Shown here in pieces: positions 58,001-64,000 of a DNA stretch of 64,000 nt (position 1 is its first letter; each line of letters begins with the position of its first letter). The position numbers and the translations under genes are program-made. The DNA lies in the NCBI RefSeq assembly GCF_000003815.2, contig NW_023365886.1, positions 146,693 through 210,692 on the forward strand, written 5' to 3'. A model generated the notes under the pieces. That model did no database searches, had not been told where the DNA came from, and worked only from the letters and a program-made list of their open reading frames with translations. This DNA comes from Branchiostoma floridae (taxonomy: Eukaryota; Chordata; Leptocardii; Amphioxiformes; Branchiostomatidae).

Positions 58001-61000
58001 TGTATATGGGAATCTTTATAGTATACTGGAAACAGAAGTGTGCTGTTGTTTAGAGTCATTTCAGTAGCAACCTTCATGGCAACAGGACTACAGCAATAGT
58101 CTTATACTTCTTTGAATCATAGATCTTGTTCTTTTTATGATACCATAAAATAGAAATCATGGAAAACTGAAAAGATTAATTTTGTAGTTAGCTTTGAATT
58201 CATCCTTTTTGTAACTTCTTCAATCCCAATATGATATATTTTCTTTGCAAACATACTTCTTCTTTACTCGATAGTATACGTACATTTAGCCTTAGTCTGG
58301 TCTAATCTGGAAAGTCTTGTCTACCTGTTTTCATATCATATGTGTATTTATTTGCATGTTAGCTATAATTTTCCTTCTGTAAAATTATTTATCAATAAAA
58401 TCAATTCTCAATGAAATGAATGATTTAAAAGAAAGACATGAGAATGTCTATCCTGAAGATACTGACAAACGTCATATAGTTTCAAAACAATGAAATTACT
58501 GAATGTATGGATGTTTTCAGGTTGAGGTTGTAGAGGGTGTGGTAGGGGAGGAGGATCGTCACGATGAGTCCAGTCACCATGGAGACCAGCAGATGGACCA
58601 TGCTGAGGAGCAGCACGGAGAAAGCAGGGCTGATGATCACCATGACGATGAAGGTTGGTCATCTGATTGGTTGAGAAAAGAAGCCATTTCAAAGAGTTCT
58701 CCACTGTATTTGGTAGGTAAAGGAAAAATACTGTCCCGTAGTATTTAGAGGCCATAGGGTCAGTGGGTTTGTTATCCACAGTGTCTAGGGTATGGTATTG
58801 GAAGGTGGAGGTCCCAACGTCTAGCTAGGATAGTAGGAATTAAACTAGTCACCTCTCGATCTTGTGTCCACTGGCAGATTCTCTTAATCATTTGATGCCA
58901 CAAACTTTGACCCCTCAACGACGTTCAGTTGTATACATTGTAGAGATTAAGGATTAGATAAAGTGGATTCTCAATTGTTTTCATCTACATACAGAAGAGA
59001 AAGAACTGGAGTTGGTTTACCCCCTTCAAATTGATTTTTTTGTACTTGTTGCAGCTGGAAATGAAAGTGACATGGACCTGGACCTGCTGGCTGAAAGTGA
59101 GAGTGACAGCGAGAGTAACCATAGCAACCAGGACAATGCCAGCGGCAGACGCAGTGTGGTCACTGCAGCAACAGCAGGGTCCGAGACAGGTATGAGGTTT
59201 CTACTGTAATAAACATTTTGTGCTTTCATGTTTGCAGTGAAGTTTGGGTGCACAGTTACAGAGTGTATGGACAACTAGGAAAGAACTGTAAGAGAAAGCT
59301 GTTCCAGAATTTTCAAACAGTTACTTACAGAGCACAGAGTACTATGCATTGTTGTAACTTAAGTCAACTTGGGCAATGGCCAAGTGGGTAGAGTGTTTGC
59401 CTTGCATTCTGTTGGTCGTGAGTTCGATCTCCGACCTATTCATGCCCAAGACTTAAAAATGGTTCATGCTAGTATTTGAGAAAGAGTGTAGTTAAACACA
59501 CAGACCACTACTAGTGGACTAGCCCCCAGCTGTAGTGCCTACAGAAAGTTGTGTGGCCCAGGGATACAGGAACAGAGATAGGCACTGCCCGATGCGCCAT
59601 TTGGTTTGCATCAAAGGAATCTGTTTGGTGGAGTATCCGACGTCCATTGCCGTTTATACAATGAATACTATCTTCAATCTAAGCTTTTAAAACTATGTTG
59701 TGTTACATGTACCTTGAAGGTGCTGGTAGCGTTGCAGCATACTTCTCCGAGGAAGACTCCTCGTCCAATCAGGACGAAGAAGAAAGCGAGGAGAGCGAGA
59801 ACGAAGAGGAGAACAACAGCATCGCGAACGAGCTCCCCGACGAGCAGCTGGAGCGAGTGACCACGCCCGGCAACCAGGGTAGCAACACGTCCCAGGCTCC
59901 GACGGCGCTGCAGTGGGCCGTCCGACAGCCTCCCCCGCGTACCCCCGCCACCACCAGTTCTACTCCTGCTACTGCTACTTGTAAGGATGGACACAGAGTT
60001 ATACTCATGGCTTTCAGTTTCAATGCACATTGTACCTTATGCCAAAAAGTAGTTACTCAAGCAATTGGATAGTGTTTTGGAAACAGTCAGACGTTTCAAC
60101 TTCCAGTTGCTTGAGTAACTACTTTTTGGCAAATCTTATTACCTGGATGTCTAACCTACATAGACGCACATTGTACCTTGTACATGGATGTAGAACTGCT
60201 CAATACAGTTCTTTTTATTCATAAGTACTACTAGGCAATGTTTTTGTTTGCAAAAGAAGTTTGAAAATTAGTGGTTTTTAATCTTATACAGTCAAACTTC
60301 CCTAAGAAGACCACCAGGGGAACCTATAGATTCTGGTCTTCTTAGATGAGTGGTCTTCTTATAGAAAAAGAAGAGTGACAAGATATGACAGACAATCCAA
60401 ATATTCAGGAGTCAAGATTTGAACATCCCATGTTTTTGTAGTGTAACCATTACTTAACAACAGAAAGGGAAGATGAAAATATGTGAAGAGATCTTCTCTG
60501 AAGTCCTACATGGTCGCAGTCAAACTAGTTGTACTTCATTCCCACAGTCTAACAGTGAAGTATTGTGCTACATCTTAAGAGTTATGCTGGCATAGTCCTC
60601 CAACCAACAAAAGTCCTAAGATTATAGTAACAAGCCTAAGACCCTGAAACAACTTAAAACCAAGGGAATCATTGTGTTTCTTTACTTGAGGTGCATTTAT
60701 GTATTGTAGATCCATGGACTAATAGTTACAATGAATTGAAACAATTTGTTTATTCCCACCAGCTCAAGGTGGCCTGATCTACATCGACCCCTCCACGCTA
60801 CGTCGCACAACAACTGTCACCACGACGCCGTCCACGTCCGTAACCACGGATACCAGCTCCTCCCAGACAGTCTCCACCACGGCCAGTTCGCTGGCGCGTG
60901 CGTTCAGCATCGTGATCCGACAGATTGCGGACCTGATGAGCATGTTACCTGACTATCCTGCCGTGGCACCGCTGCCCAAACCTCTGCCCATCACCTACCA

Positions 61001-63577
61001 GGATACTTTGGATCTGCAGGTGGGGTAGTGTTCTGGGAGGGTTCAAAATCCTTTTGTTGCCTATCGTGTAGGGCTGTGTACCTCAATCGAAATTCATGTA
61101 CATGTAGAGGTATTGGGGTTTAGGTACTGGACCTGGTCTAGACTTGTACCTAAACAAGTTTGGCCAAGTTAAACATGTGGCAAACTGTCTTTTTTAGTGG
61201 CAAATCTGTGATGATATATTTGAAGGTCAAAACAATTTTTCCCAACTTTTCTTCATTTTCAACTGTAAGGTTATGACACATGATCTGCCTGCCTTTAGTT
61301 TTAAATGTTGTCTAGAGTTTTAGTTTGTCTAGGTACAGGTTTAGGTATAGCAATGTTTAGATCCAGACCTTTGCCTAAACAATTTTACAGATACAAGTAC
61401 AGGTGAAAGCTACATGTAGGTTGCCCATGAACATTTCAGGTTGCCGCAGGTCAAAAAGGCCCTTATCTCGAGCTCTGCAATGGAATTCTATTCCCCTTTT
61501 TAAGTCGAGCACTGATCTAATGTAACAGCATAGGTGCTGATTTTCTGTGCACACAGCAGTAGGCTGCACGCTTGTTCAGTGGTCATTGGGTCTAACAATT
61601 GCATGCAGACTTTTTCTTTGGCAAGGTTTTGTCTTTTTGAAAGCAAGATAACTCAGTGACTTGTACAAGTTGTAGAGTCTCAGTTGTTTAACTCAGGTTA
61701 TTATCACTAAAATGCTGTATTTTTTTCCCTACAGATGTATGTTGAGATGCACCTGCGCTGTACCTGGGACTGGCTCATCACAGTCATGGACTCCACAGAG
61801 GCCCAGCTACGCTACGGTTCCGCCCTGGCCAACTCCTCGGACCCAAACCACCCCACCCACCCGCTGTACTCCCAACAGAACCGCCGCCGGGACCGTGCCG
61901 CTCGAATGGAGGATACACTGCGCCCGTTTGAGAGCCGACGTCGCGGGAGGATCATCCCAGGCAGTCTGGCGGATGCGAGCGCGACTCGGCGTGACTTCAT
62001 GACGTACGCGCTGTCTCTGATGCGCTCGCACCACGACGAACACTCTGGGATCTTACCTGTGCTGGATGTGTCTGCGCTTAAACACGTGGCGTACGTTCTT
62101 GACGCACTGGTCTACTACATGAAGTCTGGGTCGGAAGGGGGAGCGGAGAGTGCGAACATACGCGATTCGATCAGCGTCGATTTCTATGACGACAACGATA
62201 ATGATGAAAATGACGAGGAGGTTGCCACCCACACTGCTCTTATGGAAACAGACAGTATGGACAGCGATACGATACCGAGTAGTACAGGACGGAAACATCC
62301 ATTTTTCCAGAGGTCAGAATCGACGACCTTCCTCGGCTGCCCGCCGCCAGATCCTTTCGAACTTCCCCTAGCGGAAGCACTCCCATTGGCCGAGCAGCCC
62401 CATCTGCTACAGCCAAACGCCCGCCGCGAACAACTCTTCGGTCGGCCGCGCCAGATCATCAGCCAATCGGGTGCAAGTGCAGCGTTAGAACGTAGCGTTG
62501 TGGAAGTTTTACCGACTCACCTTGGACTCAACCCGCACAGGAATAGTGCGTTCACCCCTGTTGCTAGGAGACCAAATGAGCCGACGCCCGGCCCTTCTGA
62601 CGTATCACTAGACCTAAGAACTCAACCCTCTGCCCGCTCCGAAACTCACGACCAAAACAGGAGCGAGCTTCTAGTGGGAGGCCACGGTGGGGCGGAGCCT
62701 TCTGTAGGCATGGAAACGGGAGCTTCCATTGAGCACGGAGGGAGGGACTATGTTGGGGCGACTGTCACAGTGGACACTTCTCACCTACAGACCATTCCAC
62801 CTCCATCCAGGTAGGATTTGTTTTCAGAATTTGAGATAAGCGTTTTAGCAAGCTAGAGATCTTGGCAAGACCAATTTCTGTTGTTAAAGTAAAGTAAAGG
62901 TATAGAATGTTGTCCTCTAATGCAAAGAAGCATAATCCTGGGCTGAGAAAAATTTTCATTTCCAGACAAGCATACAGTTGCTGTAAATGCAGTTTTCGCG
63001 TTGCAAATTTGCCGTGGACTTTAAACCACCACAAACATTTTTCCATGGCTGTAAGAGACTACAGTGTAGGATGCTACTGCGAACTTAAAACCAAGTTGGG
63101 AACAGTCCCTTTTCCCGCTACCACAAAATTAAATCCCAGCATCTTTAACAGTATATTTTTGTGTGTTGAGTTCTTCAACCTTCTCTCTGCTTCCTGAATG
63201 TATCACTGATCCGAAATTGGTGCAAAAGGGACACCGCAGCAGCAAACAGGTTAAAATACAAAAGTTTAACCCCTGTGGCTTCCCATACAATGGAACTAAC
63301 AACTTAAAACATCCCCCTCCAAATGTTTTTAGAAGTACTTACAAACCCTTTTGTATCCTCCAGCTTACAGAACATGCTGGGGTACATTACCCATGACTCC
63401 CTACTGGGGCGCTGGCGGCTTTGTCTGGAGCTGTTTGGCCGCGTGTTTCTGGACGACGTGGGGGCCGAACCGGGCTCTGTTCTCACCGAACTCGGAGGCT
63501 TTGAGGTGAAGCAGGCCAAGTTCAGGAGAGAGATGGAGAAACTGAGGAACTCACAGCAGAGGGATCTCACTCTAGAG
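30312..63577 (+). CDS. UBR5: E3 ubiquitin ligase UBR5, 38 coding exons, C terminus beyond the window
   Basis: The protein starts [20 protein letters not shown], nearly identical to human UBR5. Exons: 30312-30373, 32350-32394, 33796-33877, 34235-34311, 35263-35479, 36937-37033, 37938-38072, 38594-38823, 39377-39499, 39758-39868, 40452-40609, 41296-41523, 41960-42117, 42804-42934, 43462-43584, 44155-44266, 45881-46035, 46520-46717, 47204-47285, 47614-47751, 48629-48809, 49519-49655, 50695-50920, 52029-52137, 52523-52657, 53009-53100, 53340-53486, 54066-54190, 54862-55100, 55714-55874, 56720-56894, 57468-57641, 58521-58653, 59055-59189, 59720-59980, 60763-61019, 61735-62810, 63364-63577. All are GT-AG and in phase, giving 2213 codons. 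UBR5 recognises N-degrons through its UBR box and builds ubiquitin chains with a HECT domain. The human protein has about 2800 residues; the MLLE and HECT parts lie off the right edge. Confidence 0.95.
31819..32130. mobile_element. Inverted-repeat element in UBR5 intron 1
   Basis: GTGTTGATTTGATAATATGG with ATGACATC at the left is complementary to the right end (GATGTCATCCATATAATC, then AAATCAACATG). The inner motif GGATGACATCAGCGC is shared with the 34367-34886 element, so the two belong to one group. Outer boundaries are approximate. Confidence 0.65.
33068..33290. mobile_element. Inverted-repeat element in UBR5 intron 2
   Basis: CCAGACCGGACCGGGCAGC and TTTCTTTG at the left are roughly complementary to CAAAGAAACC, GCTGCCC and GTCTGG at the right. 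Non-coding. Confidence 0.55.
34367..34886. mobile_element. 520-base MITE in UBR5 intron 4
   Basis: Ends GGCCACAGCAAGTAAATTTT and the complementary AGAATTTACTTGCTGTGGCC form inverted repeats of more than 30 bases extending through ATGGATGACATC. TAA borders the element on each side (34364-34366 and 34887-34889). The interior carries AAGTGACAC motifs but no long frame. Confidence 0.75.
34965..35200. mobile_element. Fragment of the CAGGGCTCGAAAT element family
   Basis: The left terminus CAGGGCTCGAAAT is followed by TGCACTGGTGCAGGTAA palindromes, as in the full copies at 44711-45797 and 51229-51588. The right terminus is missing, so the copy is truncated just before UBR5 exon 5. Confidence 0.65.
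36032..36992 (+). repeat. Eleven-copy tandem array of UBR5 exon 6 and its acceptor
   Basis: Copies begin at 36032, 36124, 36212, 36300, 36401, 36493, 36581, 36669, 36757, 36845 and 36937. The period is 88-101, and most of the variation is in four-base steps from GTTT repeats. Each copy has a GTTT-rich tract, GTGTAG, then AACCTGGATGT.AACCTGGC and on to GATGATGAGGAA. Copies 1-10 continue TGATATGATA, giving an in-frame TGA. Only copy 11 continues into the remaining exon and a donor. The first copy is the most diverged. Confidence 0.95.
37276..37668. mobile_element. Inverted-repeat element in UBR5 intron 6
   Basis: GCCAGGCTTTTAGCCAGG near 37297 is complementary to CTAGCTAAAAGCCTGGC near 37655. 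The interior (ATTCTGATTGACCAGGGATG, then GGTCACAGT) is related to 51608-51780. Confidence 0.55.
37938..47751 (+). CDS. UBR5: UBR5 exons 7-20: beta-propeller-like scaffold
   Basis: Residues about 194-887. Blocks that match UBR5 include [82 protein letters not shown] and [16 protein letters not shown]1-like repeats (QLYQWKW, GLYWWGVLPF) indicate a propeller that scaffolds the ligase. Exon 8 encodes an Arg/Asp/Glu-rich stretch and has two in-frame acceptors six bases apart (38594 or 38600). The exon-11 donor region is duplicated 102 bases downstream. Exon 20 uses AAG rather than CAG as acceptor. Confidence 0.92.
38247..38330. mobile_element. AAAAAGTAGTTACTCAAGCA family, copy 2
   Basis: GGCCAAAAAGCAGTTACTCA then AGCAACTAGATATG and GGGCAGACGTTTCGGATAG. 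A partial copy in UBR5 intron 7. Confidence 0.65.
40606..40807 (+). repeat. Tandem duplication of the UBR5 exon-11 donor region
   Basis: The sequence GGTGGTGAGTAGCCAACCAG at the genuine donor recurs 102 bases later as GGTGGTAAGTAGCCAATCAG. The similarity continues for about 95 bases through GTGATTGGTCAA and CAGCCAATCA. The second copy carries an intact donor-like GGTAAGT, a better match to the donor consensus than the first. Confidence 0.85.
42201..42388. mobile_element. 188-base MITE with TTAA duplication in UBR5 intron 13
   Basis: Perfect terminal repeats CCCTTAAACTGCC / GGCAGTTTAAGGG are flanked by TTAA at 42197-42200 and 42389-42392. The features fit piggyBac or Kolobok-type mobilisation. 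GC-richer than the surrounding intron. Confidence 0.85.
43075..43271. mobile_element. MITE, TACTGTAAATGCA family, copy 2
   Basis: Ends TACTGTAAATGCATAAATTT and AACTTAAATGCGTTTACAGTA. The interior repeats ACCGCAAACTTAAAACCACC and TTTTTCCATGGCAG. Lies in UBR5 intron 14. Confidence 0.8.
43625..43860. repeat. CATTGG-rich degenerate tandem repeat in UBR5 intron 15
   Basis: CATTGG followed by a CATTCAAA-like motif recurs about every 31-45 bases, starting some 45 bases after the exon-15 donor. The unit is CATTGGCCCATTCAAA with variable spacers. Confidence 0.6.
44711..45797. mobile_element. CAGGGCTCGAAAT element (outer), interrupted by a second copy
   Basis: Left end CAGGCATCGAAATTC, right end TATTTCGAGCCCTG, flanked by AAGTC on both sides (44706-44710 and 45798-45802). 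Without the inner insert it is about 320 bases, with GGTGCACCCAA and TTGGGTGCACC motifs, like the 51229-51588 copy. Lies in UBR5 intron 16. Confidence 0.8.
44949..45709. mobile_element. CAGGGCTCGAAAT element (inner), nested copy
   Basis: 761 bases with ends CAGGGCTCGAAATAC and GTATTTCGAGCCCTG. Six-base CTTAGT flanks it on both sides (44943-44948 and 45710-45715). The subterminal motif is ACTTGCACC/GGTGCAAGT rather than GGTGCACCC, so it is a different subfamily from the outer element. The interior has no coding frame that I recognise. Confidence 0.85.
46860..47115 (+). repeat. SINE-like repeat with (GATACA)n tail
   Basis: A segment from about 46860 through GGCGGCGCCTATCTCCTCTC ends in five GATACA units at 47083-47113. 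The tail also appears with related sequence near 57785-57810 and in degenerate form near 52908. Pol III boxes are not clear. Confidence 0.5.
48629..52657 (+). CDS. UBR5: UBR5 exons 21-25: low-complexity linker leading to the UBR box
   Basis: Exon 21 ends in a glycine/serine-rich run. Exon 22 encodes [18 protein letters not shown], the conserved Arg-rich block of UBR5. Exon 24 gives [20 protein letters not shown], and exon 25 gives [20 protein letters not shown], which enters the UBR box at about residue 1136. Exons join in phase. Confidence 0.92.
49771..49867. repeat. 21-base minisatellite in UBR5 intron 22
   Basis: GGATCCCCTATGCTGTAATTT repeats about four and a half times. The frame across it reads as repeated VIWIPYA, which is an artefact. 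Confidence 0.85.
50980..51183. mobile_element. GGTCCGG family element, copy 3
   Basis: The best-defined copy, 204 bases. Ends TAGGGGTGGGTACCAGTA and TACCAGTACTCACCCCTA are inverted. The core TTGACCAGTATAAAGCCCCC and GAACCGGTCCAACAAGAAAA corresponds to the copies at 4465 and 5001. In UBR5 intron 23. Confidence 0.75.
51229..51588. mobile_element. CAGGGCTCGAAAT element, complete 360-base copy
   Basis: Perfect 13-base ends CAGGGCTCGAAAT / ATTTCGAGCCCTG with TTATTG on both sides (51223-51228 and 51589-51594). The interior repeats GGTGCACCCAA seven or so times in both orientations. CAG...CTG ends with a six-base duplication suggest a hAT-like origin, but the superfamily is not certain. Confidence 0.85.
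51840..51985. repeat. GATGGA-rich simple repeat
   Basis: Degenerate GATGGATGAAAAA, GGAGGGA and GGATGGAT units just upstream of UBR5 exon 24. Confidence 0.8.
52275..52470. repeat. Interspersed repeat shared with 56130-56300
   Basis: GTGTTTGAGGAGAGCCACAC CTCAAGCA is common to both copies. Each is followed by a GGTCCTT or GGGCCTT block and TGTGTGA/GGTGTGA. Probably a SINE-derived repeat; ends not resolved. Confidence 0.55.
52523..53486 (+). CDS. UBR5: UBR5 exons 25-27: UBR-type zinc finger
   Basis: The UBR box spans about residues 1136-1204. The cysteine/histidine ligands are all present: [36 protein letters not shown] and [10 protein letters not shown]. This fold binds N-terminal basic residues of substrates in UBR proteins. 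It is the most conserved part of the gene here, nearly unchanged from the human protein. Confidence 0.95.
53204..53320. mobile_element. MITE, TACTGTAAATGCA family, partial copy 3
   Basis: AACTTAAAACCGCTGCAAAG, CTACCGCGAAC and AACTTAAATGCATGTACAGTA match the right half of the family. The left terminus is missing. It ends 20 bases upstream of UBR5 exon 27. Confidence 0.7.
54066..61019 (+). CDS. UBR5: UBR5 exons 28-36: helical scaffold and acidic region
   Basis: Residues about 1230-1783. Conserved blocks are [77 protein letters not shown] and [20 protein letters not shown]. Exons 32-35 are rich in Glu, Asp and Ser, as in other UBR5 proteins. Exon 28 has two in-phase donors nine bases apart (after 54181 or 54190). 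Exon 29 has two in-frame acceptors six bases apart (54862 or 54868). Both could give small isoforms. Confidence 0.92.
56130..56300. repeat. Interspersed repeat shared with 52275-52470
   Basis: Second copy of the GTGTTTGAGGAGAGCCACAC repeat, in UBR5 intron 30. Confidence 0.55.
56395..56665. repeat. Interspersed repeat related to the interior of the 11987-13773 element
   Basis: TCTACCAGCAAAACTTGCCC, CTCAAAATAAAGGAAAT and a following TCAAAATTTTTGGACC block resemble 12310-12420 and 13130-13200. The ends (GTTCTAGCCAGCATCCGCCC and GGCTAGCTAGAACAC) are partly complementary. Confidence 0.55.
59371..59600 (+). repeat. tRNA-derived SINE in UBR5 intron 34
   Basis: The head has box A-like TGGCCAAGTGGGTAGAGTG and box B GAGTTCGATCTC with tRNA spacing. 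A non-tRNA body follows. The gene-like signal is too degenerate for a functional tRNA (no paired acceptor). Confidence 0.7.
60041..60130. mobile_element. AAAAAGTAGTTACTCAAGCA family, complete hairpin copy
   Basis: GCCAAAAAGTAGTTACTCAA at the left is exactly complementary to TTGAGTAACTACTTTTTGGC at the right, with GCAATTGGA and TCCAGTTGC continuing the stem nearly perfectly. A 90-base element in UBR5 intron 35 that defines the termini of the copies at 20408 and 38247. Confidence 0.85.
61735..63577 (+). CDS. UBR5: UBR5 exons 37-38: region before the MLLE and HECT domains
   Basis: Exon 37 is 1076 bases, by far the longest, and encodes [54 protein letters not shown] and [20 protein letters not shown]. 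All are strongly conserved in UBR5. Its last part (after about residue 2030) is poorly conserved, Ser/Pro/Gly-rich linker. Exon 38 encodes [20 protein letters not shown] and [18 protein letters not shown]. The last visible donor follows 63577. Confidence 0.93.
62979..63153. mobile_element. MITE, TACTGTAAATGCA family, copy 4
   Basis: Starts TGCTGTAAATGCAGTTTTCG and ends ATCTTTAACAGTA. The interior has TTTAAACCACCACAAACATT and TTTTTCCATGGCTG, closest to copy 2. In UBR5 intron 37. Confidence 0.75.
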
Positions 63578-64000
63578 GTACAGTTTTATGCTGGTTTTAC
63601 TTCCTATTGTGCTACTAATTGTGTAAAGCAAAGAACAAGTCAAGAAAAGATGTCCTTTTTCTATGGCTAACTAGATGCATATTATTTTACTTGAAAGAAA
63701 GAAGAAATTTATTTCTGTAAGTCCACAACAGAAGCTGCATAGAAATTGAATTCTACAGGTGCCTTGGAAGAAAGGCTGGATCAAAATGTGACCTGCAAAT
63801 TCTAGGTTATTTCAAACATTGTTTTTAAACGCAATTACCACAAGAATTTAGAGTTGATATTATTAAGCGTGGTGTGAATACTACCCAAATGCTGCTTACT
63901 CCTGTCAGGGATCCCAGCAGCAGTGTAATCAAATACTTGTCACAACTCAACTACTTCTTCTACCATTGACTGTCTTATTCCTGGTCAGCTCTCTCTGAAA

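Noticed and set aside
59371-59440. Functional tRNA gene in UBR5 intron 34
   Set aside because: Boxes A and B are present but the cloverleaf is incomplete and a SINE body follows.

Overview
The window reads as chordate nuclear DNA, most probably from a lancelet (Branchiostoma or a close relative). Two intron-rich genes have clear human counterparts. Introns average several hundred bases and follow GT-AG rules. The DNA between exons is packed with short inverted-repeat transposons, SINE-like sequences, a Penelope-like fragment and a Gypsy LTR element. The species call is inference from gene structure and repeat style, not from a marker gene.

Layout. Bases 1-1740 hold a decayed LINE reverse transcriptase on the minus strand. 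Bases 1741-6180 are non-coding, with two copies of one inverted-repeat element. At 6183-7958 two unrecognised genes face away from each other across a roughly 400-base promoter. Only the first coding exon of the minus-strand gene is visible; the plus-strand gene looks complete in one exon. A Penelope-like GIY-YIG fragment with a 15-base target duplication follows at 8216-8738. Bases 8.7-18.2 kb carry no gene I can support, but hold several well-bounded DNA transposons: a 1.8-kb element with TAA duplications, a TA hairpin, a TTAA element and a 245-base tandem repeat.

SLC25A32 (mitochondrial folate/FAD carrier) occupies 18705-29802 on the minus strand in eight exons that join in phase to 320 residues. 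Its first intron contains a 4.9-kb Gypsy-type LTR retrotransposon in the opposite orientation, with 226-base LTRs that read as identical. The element has an 886-base assembly gap and a damaged RNase H region.

Head-to-head with SLC25A32, 509 bases apart between start codons, is UBR5 (hyd/EDD), a giant HECT ubiquitin ligase, on the plus strand. Thirty-eight coding exons (2213 codons, in phase throughout) run from 30312 to 63577. The MLLE and HECT domains lie beyond the right edge. Human UBR5 and SLC25A32 are both in 8q22.3, so this pair may be a remnant of old chordate linkage.

The most unusual pattern is that the edges of exons in both genes have been tandemly amplified. The SLC25A32 last-exon acceptor is repeated in 117-base in-frame units, and its exon-4 donor in 44-base units. 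The UBR5 exon-6 acceptor is present in eleven copies, and the exon-11 donor in two. Some of these could change the protein or the splicing outcome.
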